Source of the DNA: Acidimicrobiales bacterium
Lineage (GTDB): Bacteria > Actinomycetota > Acidimicrobiia > Acidimicrobiales > SZUA-35
Assembly: GCA_020630065.1 (NCBI GenBank)
Contig: JAHDCC010000003.1
Span: 165,167-203,813, forward strand
Direction: 5' to 3'
Length of the DNA: 38,647 bases
A program made the translations under genes and the position numbers. Under the pieces are notes generated by a model that was not told the DNA's origin, ran no database searches, and saw nothing but the letters and a program-made list of their open reading frames with translations. Positions 23,339 through 31,660 of this stretch are shown piece after piece. Position 1 is the first letter of the stretch; every line of letters starts with the position of its first letter.

Positions 23339-24653
23339 CGTACAATTCACCGTCCGGGAAGAAGGCTGCCCACGCAAACCAGAATTCGTTGGTGTGCCTC
23401 ACCGTTTCGAGCCGAATGCCTTTGTTCGGACCGTCGATCGCTAGCCCCAACTCATCCCACGTTGACCCGTCAGAATCGGAGAATGTTCCGTCACCGTTTG
23501 CGGTGAATGTGAGGGTCTGACCATCAACGACGGGGCTGAACACAACCGCAGACCCGATCGAATTGCTATCGGCGATGGTTCCGTTATCTAACGCATCGGC
23601 GGTGTTCCCACTGCGCCAGATAACAACCGAAGTGTCGTCGATTTCGTCGGTAAGAACTGTGCCCTGCGGAAGTTGTGAGAATGGGTACGCTCGGCTGGTC
23701 TCTCCAACAGTCACAGCTACGACTCGTTCCAGCGCCGGGATTCGCTGATCGATCTCTCCATCAAAAAGGAACGGGCGCCCACTCGAACTGTAACCGCCGT
23801 AGGGGTTAGCGCCATAGTCGATACCGAAACCGGTTTCGCGTGACAGAGATCTACCTTCGGGAAAACTGGCCGAAAACTGTTCAAACGAGACGATTGAGGT
23901 ATTCAGAACTTCCAGCCGTGTTCCAGCGGCCTCACCGGCAATCGCTTCTCCTGTGATTTGTTGCCACATCGATTCGGTCGTGTCATCCCACATGACCATG
24001 TCGCTGTTTCTCAGCAGTCCCGAAACGCCGAATCGTCTTACCTCGCCGTCCACTCGTCGATCGAATGCCAAAGCAGTGTTGCAGAGAGGACAGAACGTGA
24101 CGGCGACAGGTACATCGCCAATCCGGTCGTTGACGATTTCATGCCTGGTCAAAATCGAAAGAGGATAAAACCTTGCTTCATCATCGAGCTGGACCAAGGC
24201 CCCTGGCTCATTGCCAGCCAACCATTCACAACCCTGCGCAACCGTTTCAAACATCGGCTGATCGATCGGGGGAATGCCGTCTCGTGGAGGCCCGCCGCCG
24301 ATAATCTCGCCGATGTCGACGGTGGCGATATCCCAGTTAGTGTTCCAGCCTTCGACCGTGTTTTGTACCCTTCCATCCAACAGCTCCCGAGCATTTTCGG
24401 TCACCGTCACCTCGATGTCGGTGTTGCCGGTTGAGACTCCGCCATCGAGGTCCCAAGGACTGTCGCTGGCGAGTGGATCGAACGCCGGCGAGTTGTCTGT
24501 TGACTCGCAGAGACTGGCCGCAACCTGACCGGATTCGTCCGGTTCAGCTTGATCCGGCGATGATGTAGCAGTTGATGAACTGCTACATCCGGCTGCGATC
24601 ACGGCAGCCGCGAACGTAGTCAACAAAAACTTACGAGAGCGTCGAGACGGCAC
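23331..24653 (-). CDS. DUF3179 domain lipoprotein
   Basis: From GTG 24653 the protein starts MPSRRSRKFLLTTFAAAVIAAGC, a lipoprotein-type signal with C23 as likely lipid site, then a Ser/Thr/Asp/Glu linker. A DUF3179 domain of about 330 residues follows: LDDEARFYPLSILTRHEIVND, the hallmark VAVTFCPLCNTALAFDR, FGVSGLLRNSDMVMWDD, SMWQQITGEAIAGEAAG and ending FWFAWAAFFP. Family members are exported proteins of unknown function. A GTG at 24677 is equally possible and adds 8 residues; the long frame to 24830 runs into leuA and is unlikely. It follows leuA on the same strand. An inverted repeat GTTCGT-N2-ACGAAC (about 24669-24682) lies around the upstream GTG. Confidence 0.85.
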   Translation of the reverse strand: MPSRRSRKFLLTTFAAAVIAAGCSSSSTATSSPDQAEPDESGQVAASLCESTDNSPAFDPLASDSPWDLDGGVSTGNTDIEVTVTENARELLDGRVQNTVEGWNTNWDIATVDIGEIIGGGPPRDGIPPIDQPMFETVAQGCEWLAGNEPGALVQLDDEARFYPLSILTRHEIVNDRIGDVPVAVTFCPLCNTALAFDRRVDGEVRRFGVSGLLRNSDMVMWDDTTESMWQQITGEAIAGEAAGTRLEVLNTSIVSFEQFSASFPEGRSLSRETGFGIDYGANPYGGYSSSGRPFLFDGEIDQRIPALERVVAVTVGETSRAYPFSQLPQGTVLTDEIDDTSVVIWRSGNTADALDNGTIADSNSIGSAVVFSPVVDGQTLTFTANGDGTFSDSDGSTWDELGLAIDGPNKGIRLETVRHTNEFWFAWAAFFPDGELYEN

Positions 24654-24738
24654 GGGACATGGCTTGGGTTCGTTCACGAACAAACAAACCCCAAAGCCAT
24701 ATCCAGTTATTCCATTCTTACAAGGACCAGGTCGACAA

Positions 24739-26463
<1,725 letters not shown>

Positions 26464-26506
26464 CTAATCGTCAAGGATAGGAACTTGAACGGACCAGCAT
26501 TCGACT

Positions 26507-26542
26507 GAAGAAACCCGACTCGCCTAAGACTAGGCGGCCGGG
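26507..26542 (-). terminator. Attenuator terminator hairpin upstream of leuA
   Basis: On the minus strand CCCG-GC-CGCCTA (26542-26531) pairs with TAGGCG-AGT-CGGG (26526-26514) around a 4-nt loop and is followed by TTTCTTC. The leader-peptide stop codon (26532-26530) lies at the loop, so the translating ribosome would sit on the stem. A second pairing, AGCTTCGACT (26558-26549) with AGTCGAATGCT (26506-26496), encloses the hairpin. I did not resolve the competing antiterminator. Confidence 0.6.
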
Positions 26543-26574
26543 TATAGAAGTCGAAGCTCGAGCAAAAAACTCAC
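26530..26574 (-). CDS. leuL: Leucine leader peptide (leuA attenuator)
   Basis: A 14-codon ORF, read MSFLLELRLLYPAA, with five leucines among residues 4-10, including two Leu-Leu pairs, using TTG, CTC, CTT, CTT and CTA. It begins with a GTG at 26574 that is 7 nt after a TATAGT -10 box, so the leader is made from a leaderless mRNA. It ends in the loop of a terminator-like hairpin and lies 118 bp before leuA. Leader-peptide control of leuA is known in other actinobacteria. Slow decoding of Leu codons when leucyl-tRNA is scarce would prevent the hairpin and raise leuA expression (inference). Confidence 0.75.
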   Translation of the reverse strand: MSFLLELRLLYPAA

Positions 26575-26581
26575 GCTGTTG

Positions 26582-26610
26582 ACTATAGCAGGATATGTAC
26601 TGGGCTTCAG
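26582..26610 (-). promoter_or_regulatory. Promoter of the leuA leader
   Basis: On the minus strand TATAGT (26587-26582), preceded by TGC as in extended -10 promoters, and CTGAAG (26610-26605) at 17-nt spacing as a weak -35. Transcription would start within the 7 nt before the leader-peptide GTG. It is the best -10 match in the window. Confidence 0.6.
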
Positions 26611-26642
26611 CGAATTTGTAACCGGGTCGTAGGATCGATCGG

Positions 26643-26909
26643 TTAAGACTGAGCGTCGCTTTGGGCGACGCGTCGACCAAAGTCGTTTAACGCTTGAAGT
26701 ACCTGAGGGTCAACTTCGACCTTCGGCGCTCGAAGGCTTACCTTGATCTGCTGGTAGAGCGACAGCTCATCTGTGCAGTTCGGACAGTCAGCCAGGTGGG
26801 CGGCAACTTTGCGGGCCGTCTTAGAGTCGGTTTCGCCGTCGAGATAGCTTTGGAGATGTTCAAGGGTGTCGCTACAAGAGTAGTTACGAGAAAATATCTT
26901 TCCAAACAT
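26643..26909 (-). CDS. Zinc-binding anti-sigma factor (RsrA-like)
   Basis: An 88-residue protein with the ZAS signature H38-x3-C42-x2-C45 (HLADCPNC) and an upstream C12, the ligand set of redox-sensitive anti-sigma factors such as RsrA. It should bind and silence the ECF sigma factor encoded just upstream, releasing it when the thiols oxidise. RsrA is known to be reset through the mycothiol/thioredoxin systems, and mshD is in this window. The ATG lies 2 bp after the sigma stop; GGAGG 8 nt upstream overlaps the sigma gene end. The last 40 residues have no cysteine. Confidence 0.85.
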   Translation of the reverse strand: MFGKIFSRNYSCSDTLEHLQSYLDGETDSKTARKVAAHLADCPNCTDELSLYQQIKVSLRAPKVEVDPQVLQALNDFGRRVAQSDAQS

Positions 26910-26911
26910 GA

Positions 26912-27472
26912 TTAGTGACCTCCTTGACCGATAGCTGCGACGTCACCCTCGCCGAGTTGCTCACGGATCTTGTTACGTCCACGATGCAGACGACTCATGA
27001 TAGTCCCAACAGGAACCTGTATAGCGTCGGCGGCTTCTTTGTATGACAGGCCGTTTAGATCCACAAGTTCAATGACTTCTCGGTATTTGTCTGGGAGTGT
27101 GCTGAAGCTGTCTTCTACCGCCGCGGACAGCATCGGGTCGACGACTAAAGCCTCTGGATCTTCCATATCGGCGAAGTCGGTTGAACGTTCGAATGCGATC
27201 TCTGGGTTATCAATCAGATCTGGTTTCTTCTTACGAACCCGATTGATATTTGCGTTCCGCATGATCGTTAAAAGCCATGCTTTGGGGTAGCGGCCGTCGA
27301 AGCGATCGATAGCTCGGTATGCCCGGAGAAGTGTGTCTTGAACTAAATCTTGGGCATCGGAGTCTGAACGAGTCAAGGACCATGCAGTGCGATACAAAAT
27401 CTCCATATGGGGAAGTACGTGCGTCTCGAACGCTTCCTGGGTCTCAGTTTTGTTGGGCATCAGCATCACCAT
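26912..27472 (-). CDS. ECF-type sigma factor paired with the zinc anti-sigma
   Basis: A 186-residue ECF sigma factor: sigma-2 with LYRTAWSLTRSDSDAQDLVQ, DTLLRAYRAIDRFDG, YPKAWLLTIMRNANINRVRK; an acidic linker of about 40 residues; sigma-4 with LPDKYREVIELVDLNGLSY and VPVGTIMSRLHRGRNKIREQL. Pairing with a HxxxCxxC anti-sigma suggests a SigR/SigH-like oxidative-stress role (inference). Several starts are possible (ATG 27472, 27466, 27460); AAGG precedes the first by 10 nt. A TAGAAT at 27539-27544 (minus) could be a -10. I see no clear GGAAT/GTT pair that would show autoregulation. Confidence 0.9.
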   Translation of the reverse strand: MVMLMPNKTETQEAFETHVLPHMEILYRTAWSLTRSDSDAQDLVQDTLLRAYRAIDRFDGRYPKAWLLTIMRNANINRVRKKKPDLIDNPEIAFERSTDFADMEDPEALVVDPMLSAAVEDSFSTLPDKYREVIELVDLNGLSYKEAADAIQVPVGTIMSRLHRGRNKIREQLGEGDVAAIGQGGH

Positions 27473-27632
27473 AGACTCGGAACCTTGCAGAGCGCCGCCA
27501 AATTCCGTTAACTTTTGTTTAGTTTCTCTCTGGGAGCGATTCTAGTGTCGTCGTCGTCTGGAACTGGCATCAAAAGGTCAGTTATTTCGTCAAATGAGGC
27601 AAGTGAGCCATAAAGCCTAGATTTTTACGATT

Positions 27633-27682
27633 CGGGCCCAAAACGCCTATTTCCCACTGTTTTTGAGGTAATTTTGGGCCCG
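27633..27682. repeat. Perfect 11-bp inverted repeat
   Basis: CGGGCCCAAAA (27633-27643) and TTTTGGGCCCG (27672-27682) are exact inverted copies around 28 nt. Transcribed, they form a stem-loop; there is no T-run after it on either strand. The position between two divergent promoters suits either an operator pair or a long 5' UTR hairpin. Confidence 0.65.
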
Positions 27683-27783
27683 TCGACGATCTCGATATTC
27701 GGGATTTCCGTCATAAGAATGGTAAAAGACGTTGAATTCTCGAAAAACGAACTAGCTTTGTAATTTGTAAGAAGAGGAACATT

Positions 27784-27800
27784 TCCGCTCCAGGAGCGGA
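27784..27800. repeat. Palindrome upstream of the HU promoter
   Basis: TCCGCTCC-A-GGAGCGGA is a perfect 8-bp palindrome around one base, about 30 bp before TTGACA. A dimeric regulator site is the simplest reading; as RNA it would be a 6-bp hairpin with no T-run. Confidence 0.5.
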
Positions 27801-27829
27801 TTCTACAACAGCAAATGTGGAGGAAACCC

Positions 27830-27858
27830 TTGACAATGTCATTTGTTCAGACTCCACT
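27830..27858 (+). promoter_or_regulatory. Promoter of the HU gene
   Basis: A perfect -35 TTGACA (27830-27835) with TCCACT at 17-nt spacing as a poor -10. It would give a 5' UTR of about 45 nt with AAGGAG 6 nt before the HU ATG. The only consensus -35 noticed in the window. Confidence 0.5.
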
Positions 27859-27908
27859 TTGCTCAGTGTCCCCCCATTTGGCGGGCCGACTAAATTTAAG
27901 GAGTTCGC

Positions 27909-28205
27909 ATGAACAAGAGTCAGCTAGTCGATCGTATTTCTGATCGGACAGGCGTAAGTAAGAAAGACGTCGGCGACGTTATCGAAGGAATGTTTATCGA
28001 AGTATCACATGTTGTGGCCAATGGCGGCGACAAGTTGACACTTCCAGGCTTCTTGTCGTTCGAGCAGGTTACACGTGCTGAGCGCAAGGGCTTCAACCCA
28101 CAGACCAAGGAGCCAATCACCATTCCGGCTGGCACCGCAGTCAAGGTTAGCGCTGGAGCGAAGTTGAAGGCATACGCCAAAGGCACCGAGCAGCCACCTA
28201 AGTAG
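27909..28205 (+). CDS. hup: HU-family histone-like DNA-binding protein
   Basis: A 98-residue HU: MNKSQLVDRISDRTGVSKKDVGDVIEGM helices, the LTLPGFLSFEQVTRAERKGFNPQTKEPITIPA beta arm region (quoted in part: GFNPQTKEPI), and VKVSAGAKLKAYAKG. It binds and bends DNA as a dimer. It lacks the long Lys/Ala-rich C-terminal tail seen in mycobacterial and streptomycete HupB/HupS, so it is the short type. AAGGAG at 27898-27903 gives a strong Shine-Dalgarno. A terminator follows at 28240-28272. Confidence 0.95.
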   Translation: MNKSQLVDRISDRTGVSKKDVGDVIEGMFIEVSHVVANGGDKLTLPGFLSFEQVTRAERKGFNPQTKEPITIPAGTAVKVSAGAKLKAYAKGTEQPPK

Positions 28206-28239
28206 TAGGCCGCTTAGCTACGCAATACATCGTACGAGT

Positions 28240-28272
28240 ATTCCCGGTGCTGGTAAACGGCGCCGGGAATTT
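28240..28272 (+). terminator. Intrinsic terminator after the HU gene
   Basis: ATTCCCGGTGC (28240-28250) pairs with GCGCCGGGAAT (28260-28270), one T-G wobble, 9-nt loop, followed by TTC. The T-run is short but the stem is strong. Confidence 0.65.
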
Positions 28273-28325
28273 CGCGTCTACCCATCTAGATCCGCAGCAG
28301 CCTCCAGAGAAGTCCTGGAACACAG

Positions 28326-28346
28326 AAACCCGCCGGTTAAGGCGGG
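28326..28346 (-). terminator. Intrinsic terminator of the fab operon
   Basis: On the minus strand CCCGCC (28346-28341) pairs with GGCGGG (28334-28329) around TTAACC and is followed by TTTCT. It lies 32 bp after the fabF stop. Confidence 0.65.
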
Positions 28347-28377
28347 CCTAGTGTCAAACACGTCTGTAGTGCCGCTG

Positions 28378-29553
28378 TTACGGCGCTGGGGCAACTACAA
28401 CTGTTCCGTTGTGTCCACCGAACCCGAAGCTGTTCGAGATGGTTGGGCCAGGCTCCCAGGAGCGTGCCTCACCCTGCACAAAGTCGAGCTTTGGCAGTTC
28501 GGGATCAAGCTGTTCGAGACCTATCGTTGGTGGCAACTTCTTTTTCTGCATCGAAGCAACAACCGAGGCGACCTCGAGTGCACCTGCAGCGCCAAGAGCA
28601 TGGCCGGTCACACCTTTGATCGAGGTCACTGGCGGTGCGGATTCTCCAAACAATGTGGAGTACGCATGGCTTTCGGCCGCGTCGTTGAGCGGGGTAGAGG
28701 TGCCGTGAGCGTTGATATGCTTAACTTCGTCAACGCCGATTCCAGCGTCACCTAATGCTGATTTCATACTGCGAATAGCGCCTTCGCCCTCAGCAGACGG
28801 CGCCGTGATGTGCGAAGCGTCGGCACTGCTAGCGCTACCGAGGACAAGCCCAAGGATTTTAGCACCTCTGGCTTGAGCGGTTTCTAGCTCTTCAAGAACC
28901 AGAACCGCTGCACCTTCACCCATCACAAAACCATCTCGCCGTTCGTCGAACGGGCACGAAACGCCCGTCGTCGATAACGCCGTCATATTACGGAAGCCAG
29001 CGACTGCGGTCCGGTTGAATGCAGCTTCGCTGCCTCCAGCAAGCATGACGTCAGCGTAGCCATTCTGAACGAGTCGAGCGGCGTTGCCGATCGAATGGGT
29101 GCCAGCGGCGCAGGCCGTAACAGTGGTTTCACACGGTCCCTGAAAGCCGTGACGAATTGACACCGCAGCTGCTGCTGCGTTGGGCATCATCATCGGAATC
29201 AGAAACGGGGATACACGACGTTCCCCCTTTTCGTGTCGTTTAAGGATCTCGGTTTCCGTTGTATTGATCCCACCAATACCGGTGCCGACCAAAACCCCGA
29301 TCCGAGCTGGATCGGCATCTAGATCGCCAGATTGATCCAACGCCATTTGCGACGCCGCCAACGCGAACTGAGAAAACCTGTCCGCTCGACGCATCTGTTT
29401 AGCGTTTTCAAACCATGGAGACGCATCCCAATCTTTGAGTTCCCGGAAACCGGCTTCTTGGGGGCTTAACAAACCATCCCAAAAAGCCTCAAATCCGACA
29501 CCGCAAGGGGCTACGACACCAACGCCAGTAATTGCTACGGTGCGCCGTGACAT
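28378..29553 (-). CDS. fabF: Beta-ketoacyl-ACP synthase II
   Basis: The chain-elongation condensing enzyme of type II fatty-acid synthesis. The 391-residue protein has the Cys-His-His triad: C148 in TVTACAAGTHSIG, histidine in NAHGTSTPLND and histidine in KGVTGHALGAAG. SNSFGFGGHN near the end is the usual gate loop. It is slightly shorter than most FabF (about 410 residues). The ATG at 29553 touches the acpP stop. Last gene of fabD-H-G-acpP-fabF; a terminator follows. Confidence 0.95.
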   Translation of the reverse strand: MSRRTVAITGVGVVAPCGVGFEAFWDGLLSPQEAGFRELKDWDASPWFENAKQMRRADRFSQFALAASQMALDQSGDLDADPARIGVLVGTGIGGINTTETEILKRHEKGERRVSPFLIPMMMPNAAAAAVSIRHGFQGPCETTVTACAAGTHSIGNAARLVQNGYADVMLAGGSEAAFNRTAVAGFRNMTALSTTGVSCPFDERRDGFVMGEGAAVLVLEELETAQARGAKILGLVLGSASSADASHITAPSAEGEGAIRSMKSALGDAGIGVDEVKHINAHGTSTPLNDAAESHAYSTLFGESAPPVTSIKGVTGHALGAAGALEVASVVASMQKKKLPPTIGLEQLDPELPKLDFVQGEARSWEPGPTISNSFGFGGHNGTVVVAPAP

Positions 29554-29789
29554 TAGAGCTTGCCTACCACCAAGTCGTATGCAGCTCCGATGGTGTCGAT
29601 GCCTTCAAGCTCGTCTTCACCAACAGAGACGTCGAATTCCTCTTCAAGGGCCATTACAAGCTCGACAAGGTCGAGGCTGTCTGCATCAAGATCTTCAGCA
29701 AACTTGGCTTCTTTCTTGACCGCAGACTCTTCGACGTTGAGCACCTCAACGGCGCATTTCTGGAATCGTGCGAAATTCTCTTCACTCAT
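29553..29789 (-). CDS. acpP: Acyl carrier protein
   Basis: A 78-residue acidic helical protein with the 4'-phosphopantetheine site S38 in DLDADSLDLVELV. It carries the growing acyl chain between FabD, FabH, FabG and FabF, all encoded here. AGGAGG 6 nt before the ATG is one of the strongest Shine-Dalgarnos in the window, as expected for an abundant protein. The 171 bp upstream (29790-29960) is long for this operon and may hold an extra promoter. Confidence 0.96.
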   Translation of the reverse strand: MSEENFARFQKCAVEVLNVEESAVKKEAKFAEDLDADSLDLVELVMALEEEFDVSVGEDELEGIDTIGAAYDLVVGKL

Positions 29790-29960
29790 GTTGGTCCTCC
29801 TAAGACCTGGTACGTTCTTCGAAGCTGCAAACGCTACATCGAAGTATTGCTATATCTAGATACCTAGCTTGTGGTGACATCCGGTTGGACACGCCACATT
29901 TTCATGCGAACTTTCAAAGCTTCAGGCTCTGCTGCCTTTAGCTTCGTATCAGTATGGGGG

Positions 29961-30680
29961 CTACGCTCGCATGCCCAAACCTCCATCTACTGGCAAAGTG
30001 ATGCCGGTTACGTAACCGGCATCTTCGGAGGTTAGGAAATTGACGGCGGCGGCCACCTCTGCCGGGGTTCCGGCACGGCCAACGGGTACACCGTCGACCA
30101 TCGCCGCTATTTGGTCCTCAGAAAGTGCTGCTAACATTTCGGTCTCTATCGGGCCAGGGGCAACCGCGTTAACGGTGATCGAGCGCGAACCAAACTCTCT
30201 GGCCATCGACCGGCAAAGACCGCCAAGCCCAGCTTTTGATGCGGCATAGTTTGCCTGTCCCGCTTGACCAACTGAACCTACAACTGAGGACATGAAAACG
30301 ATGCGACCCCAACGGGACTTCATCATCGGCTTAACCGCTCGTTTGGCGACCCGAAACGCGCCGGTCAAGTTGGCGTCTATAACGCCAGCGAAATCTTCTT
30401 CAGACATGCGGAGCACTAACTTGTCGTTCGTTATCCCTGCGTTAGCTACCAATATCTGGACCGTTCCGACTTCCGCTTCGATTTCGGTAAATGCGTTATC
30501 AACAGAGTCAGCGTCGGTGACGTCGAGGAAAACCCAGCGTTGACCGTCAGCGAGGTTCTCAGGTTTCGTACGCGAACACACCACAACGGTATGCCCCGAT
30601 TGTTGTAGCGAAGCCGCACAAGCCGCTCCGATACCTTTTGTTCCGCCAGTCACTAACGCGACCCGGTTGGAAGTAGTCAT
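29961..30680 (-). CDS. fabG: 3-oxoacyl-ACP reductase
   Basis: A short-chain dehydrogenase of 239 residues that reduces 3-ketoacyl-ACP with NADPH. The cofactor motif TGGTKGIG, NAGIT, catalytic serine in MSSVVGSVGQ, YAASK (Tyr/Lys pair), and NAVAPGPIETEM are all visible, ending in VDGGLGMRA. SDR sequences alone do not fix the substrate; the fab operon does. AGGAGA lies 11 nt before the ATG. Confidence 0.94.
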   Translation of the reverse strand: MTTSNRVALVTGGTKGIGAACAASLQQSGHTVVVCSRTKPENLADGQRWVFLDVTDADSVDNAFTEIEAEVGTVQILVANAGITNDKLVLRMSEEDFAGVIDANLTGAFRVAKRAVKPMMKSRWGRIVFMSSVVGSVGQAGQANYAASKAGLGGLCRSMAREFGSRSITVNAVAPGPIETEMLAALSEDQIAAMVDGVPVGRAGTPAEVAAAVNFLTSEDAGYVTGITLPVDGGLGMRA

Positions 30681-30709
30681 ATGGTTAGAAATCTCCTAAA
30701 TCGAACGAG

Positions 30710-31660
30710 CTAGTTGCCGTGCCACCGTACAAGGGCAGAACCCCACGTCATGCCAGCTCCGAAGCCTACAAAAAGAACTAAGTCTCCGTCGTCGACTCTA
30801 TCTTTTTGTACGGCGTCGTCGAGGGCGATAGGGATGGATGCCGCCGAGGTATTCCCGGTCCGGTCTAAAACAACTGCTGTTTGATCGATAGAGAAACCGA
30901 GCCGTTTCCATGCACTTTCCAAAATGCGGATATTGGCTTGGTGGGGGACAACAAGTTTGACTTCTTCTGCCCGAACCCCAGCTTTATCTAGTGTCTTCTG
31001 GCTGGAGTCGACAACTACCGATACTGCCTTACGGAAGACCTCACGGCCATCCATATGCAGAGAGCTTTCGTAGTCGGTGTACAACAAATGCAACAGGTCA
31101 CCGTCGGTGCCTAGATCCCAGCTGAGAAGTTCTCCGTTCGACTGGTCGGAGGACTCTAGCACGACTGCTCCTGCACCGTTGCCGAACAAGATGGCTGTCG
31201 ACCGATCGGTGAAATCGACCATACGATCCATTGTTTCTGCACCGATGAGGAGGATCCGTTCCATGCCTTGAGCCAAAAAGCCGTTAGCGACGATTAGGCC
31301 ATAAACCCAACCTGCGCAGGCCGCTTGAAGATCAAATGTGCCGCACGTTAAACCCAGCTCTCGGGCGACGGTCGCCGATGTTCCTGGCATGCGTTTGTCC
31401 GGCGTAGTCGTAGCTAATACAACGTGTTCAATACTGGCCGGGTCGAAACCTGACCGGGTGATCGCTGCCTGTCCAGCCTCGATAGCTAAGCCAGAGGTGG
31501 ATCCGCCGATGCGGCGCTCTTTAATTCCCGTTCGCTCTGTGATCCACTCATCGGACGTGTCCATCATCGCTGACAGGTCGTCGTTGGTCAGTACTTTCTG
31601 TGGCAAAGCACTTCCTACACCGCTGAATCGCAGTGGGATTGCTGGTCGGTTACCGGTCAT
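30710..31660 (-). CDS. fabH: Beta-ketoacyl-ACP synthase III
   Basis: Starts fatty-acid synthesis by condensing an acyl-CoA primer with malonyl-ACP. The 316 residues show C115 in DLQAACAGWVYGL, histidine in VVPHQANIRI and asparagine in GNTSAASIPIAL, the Cys-His-Asn triad. The ATG at 31660 overlaps the fabD stop (ATGA), so I prefer it to the in-frame start at 31690, which lies inside fabD. The protein is full length. Confidence 0.96.
   Translation of the reverse strand: MTGNRPAIPLRFSGVGSALPQKVLTNDDLSAMMDTSDEWITERTGIKERRIGGSTSGLAIEAGQAAITRSGFDPASIEHVVLATTTPDKRMPGTSATVARELGLTCGTFDLQAACAGWVYGLIVANGFLAQGMERILLIGAETMDRMVDFTDRSTAILFGNGAGAVVLESSDQSNGELLSWDLGTDGDLLHLLYTDYESSLHMDGREVFRKAVSVVVDSSQKTLDKAGVRAEEVKLVVPHQANIRILESAWKRLGFSIDQTAVVLDRTGNTSAASIPIALDDAVQKDRVDDGDLVLFVGFGAGMTWGSALVRWHGN

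Larger units (their letters stand above)
27473..27908. other. Intergenic regulatory region between the sigma factor and HU genes
   Basis: 436 bp without a gene, AT-richer than its surroundings. It holds the divergent promoters of the sigma factor and HU genes. Seen in it: TAGAAT (27539-27544, minus), an 11-bp perfect inverted repeat (27633-27682), an 8-bp palindrome (27784-27800) and TTGACA (27830-27835, plus). I find no convincing ORF or tRNA. Confidence 0.6.

Noticed and set aside
29877-29999. 40-codon minus-strand ORF overlapping the fabG end
   Set aside because: No Shine-Dalgarno, no recognisable family, and its first third is the shifted fabG frame; it is probably chance.
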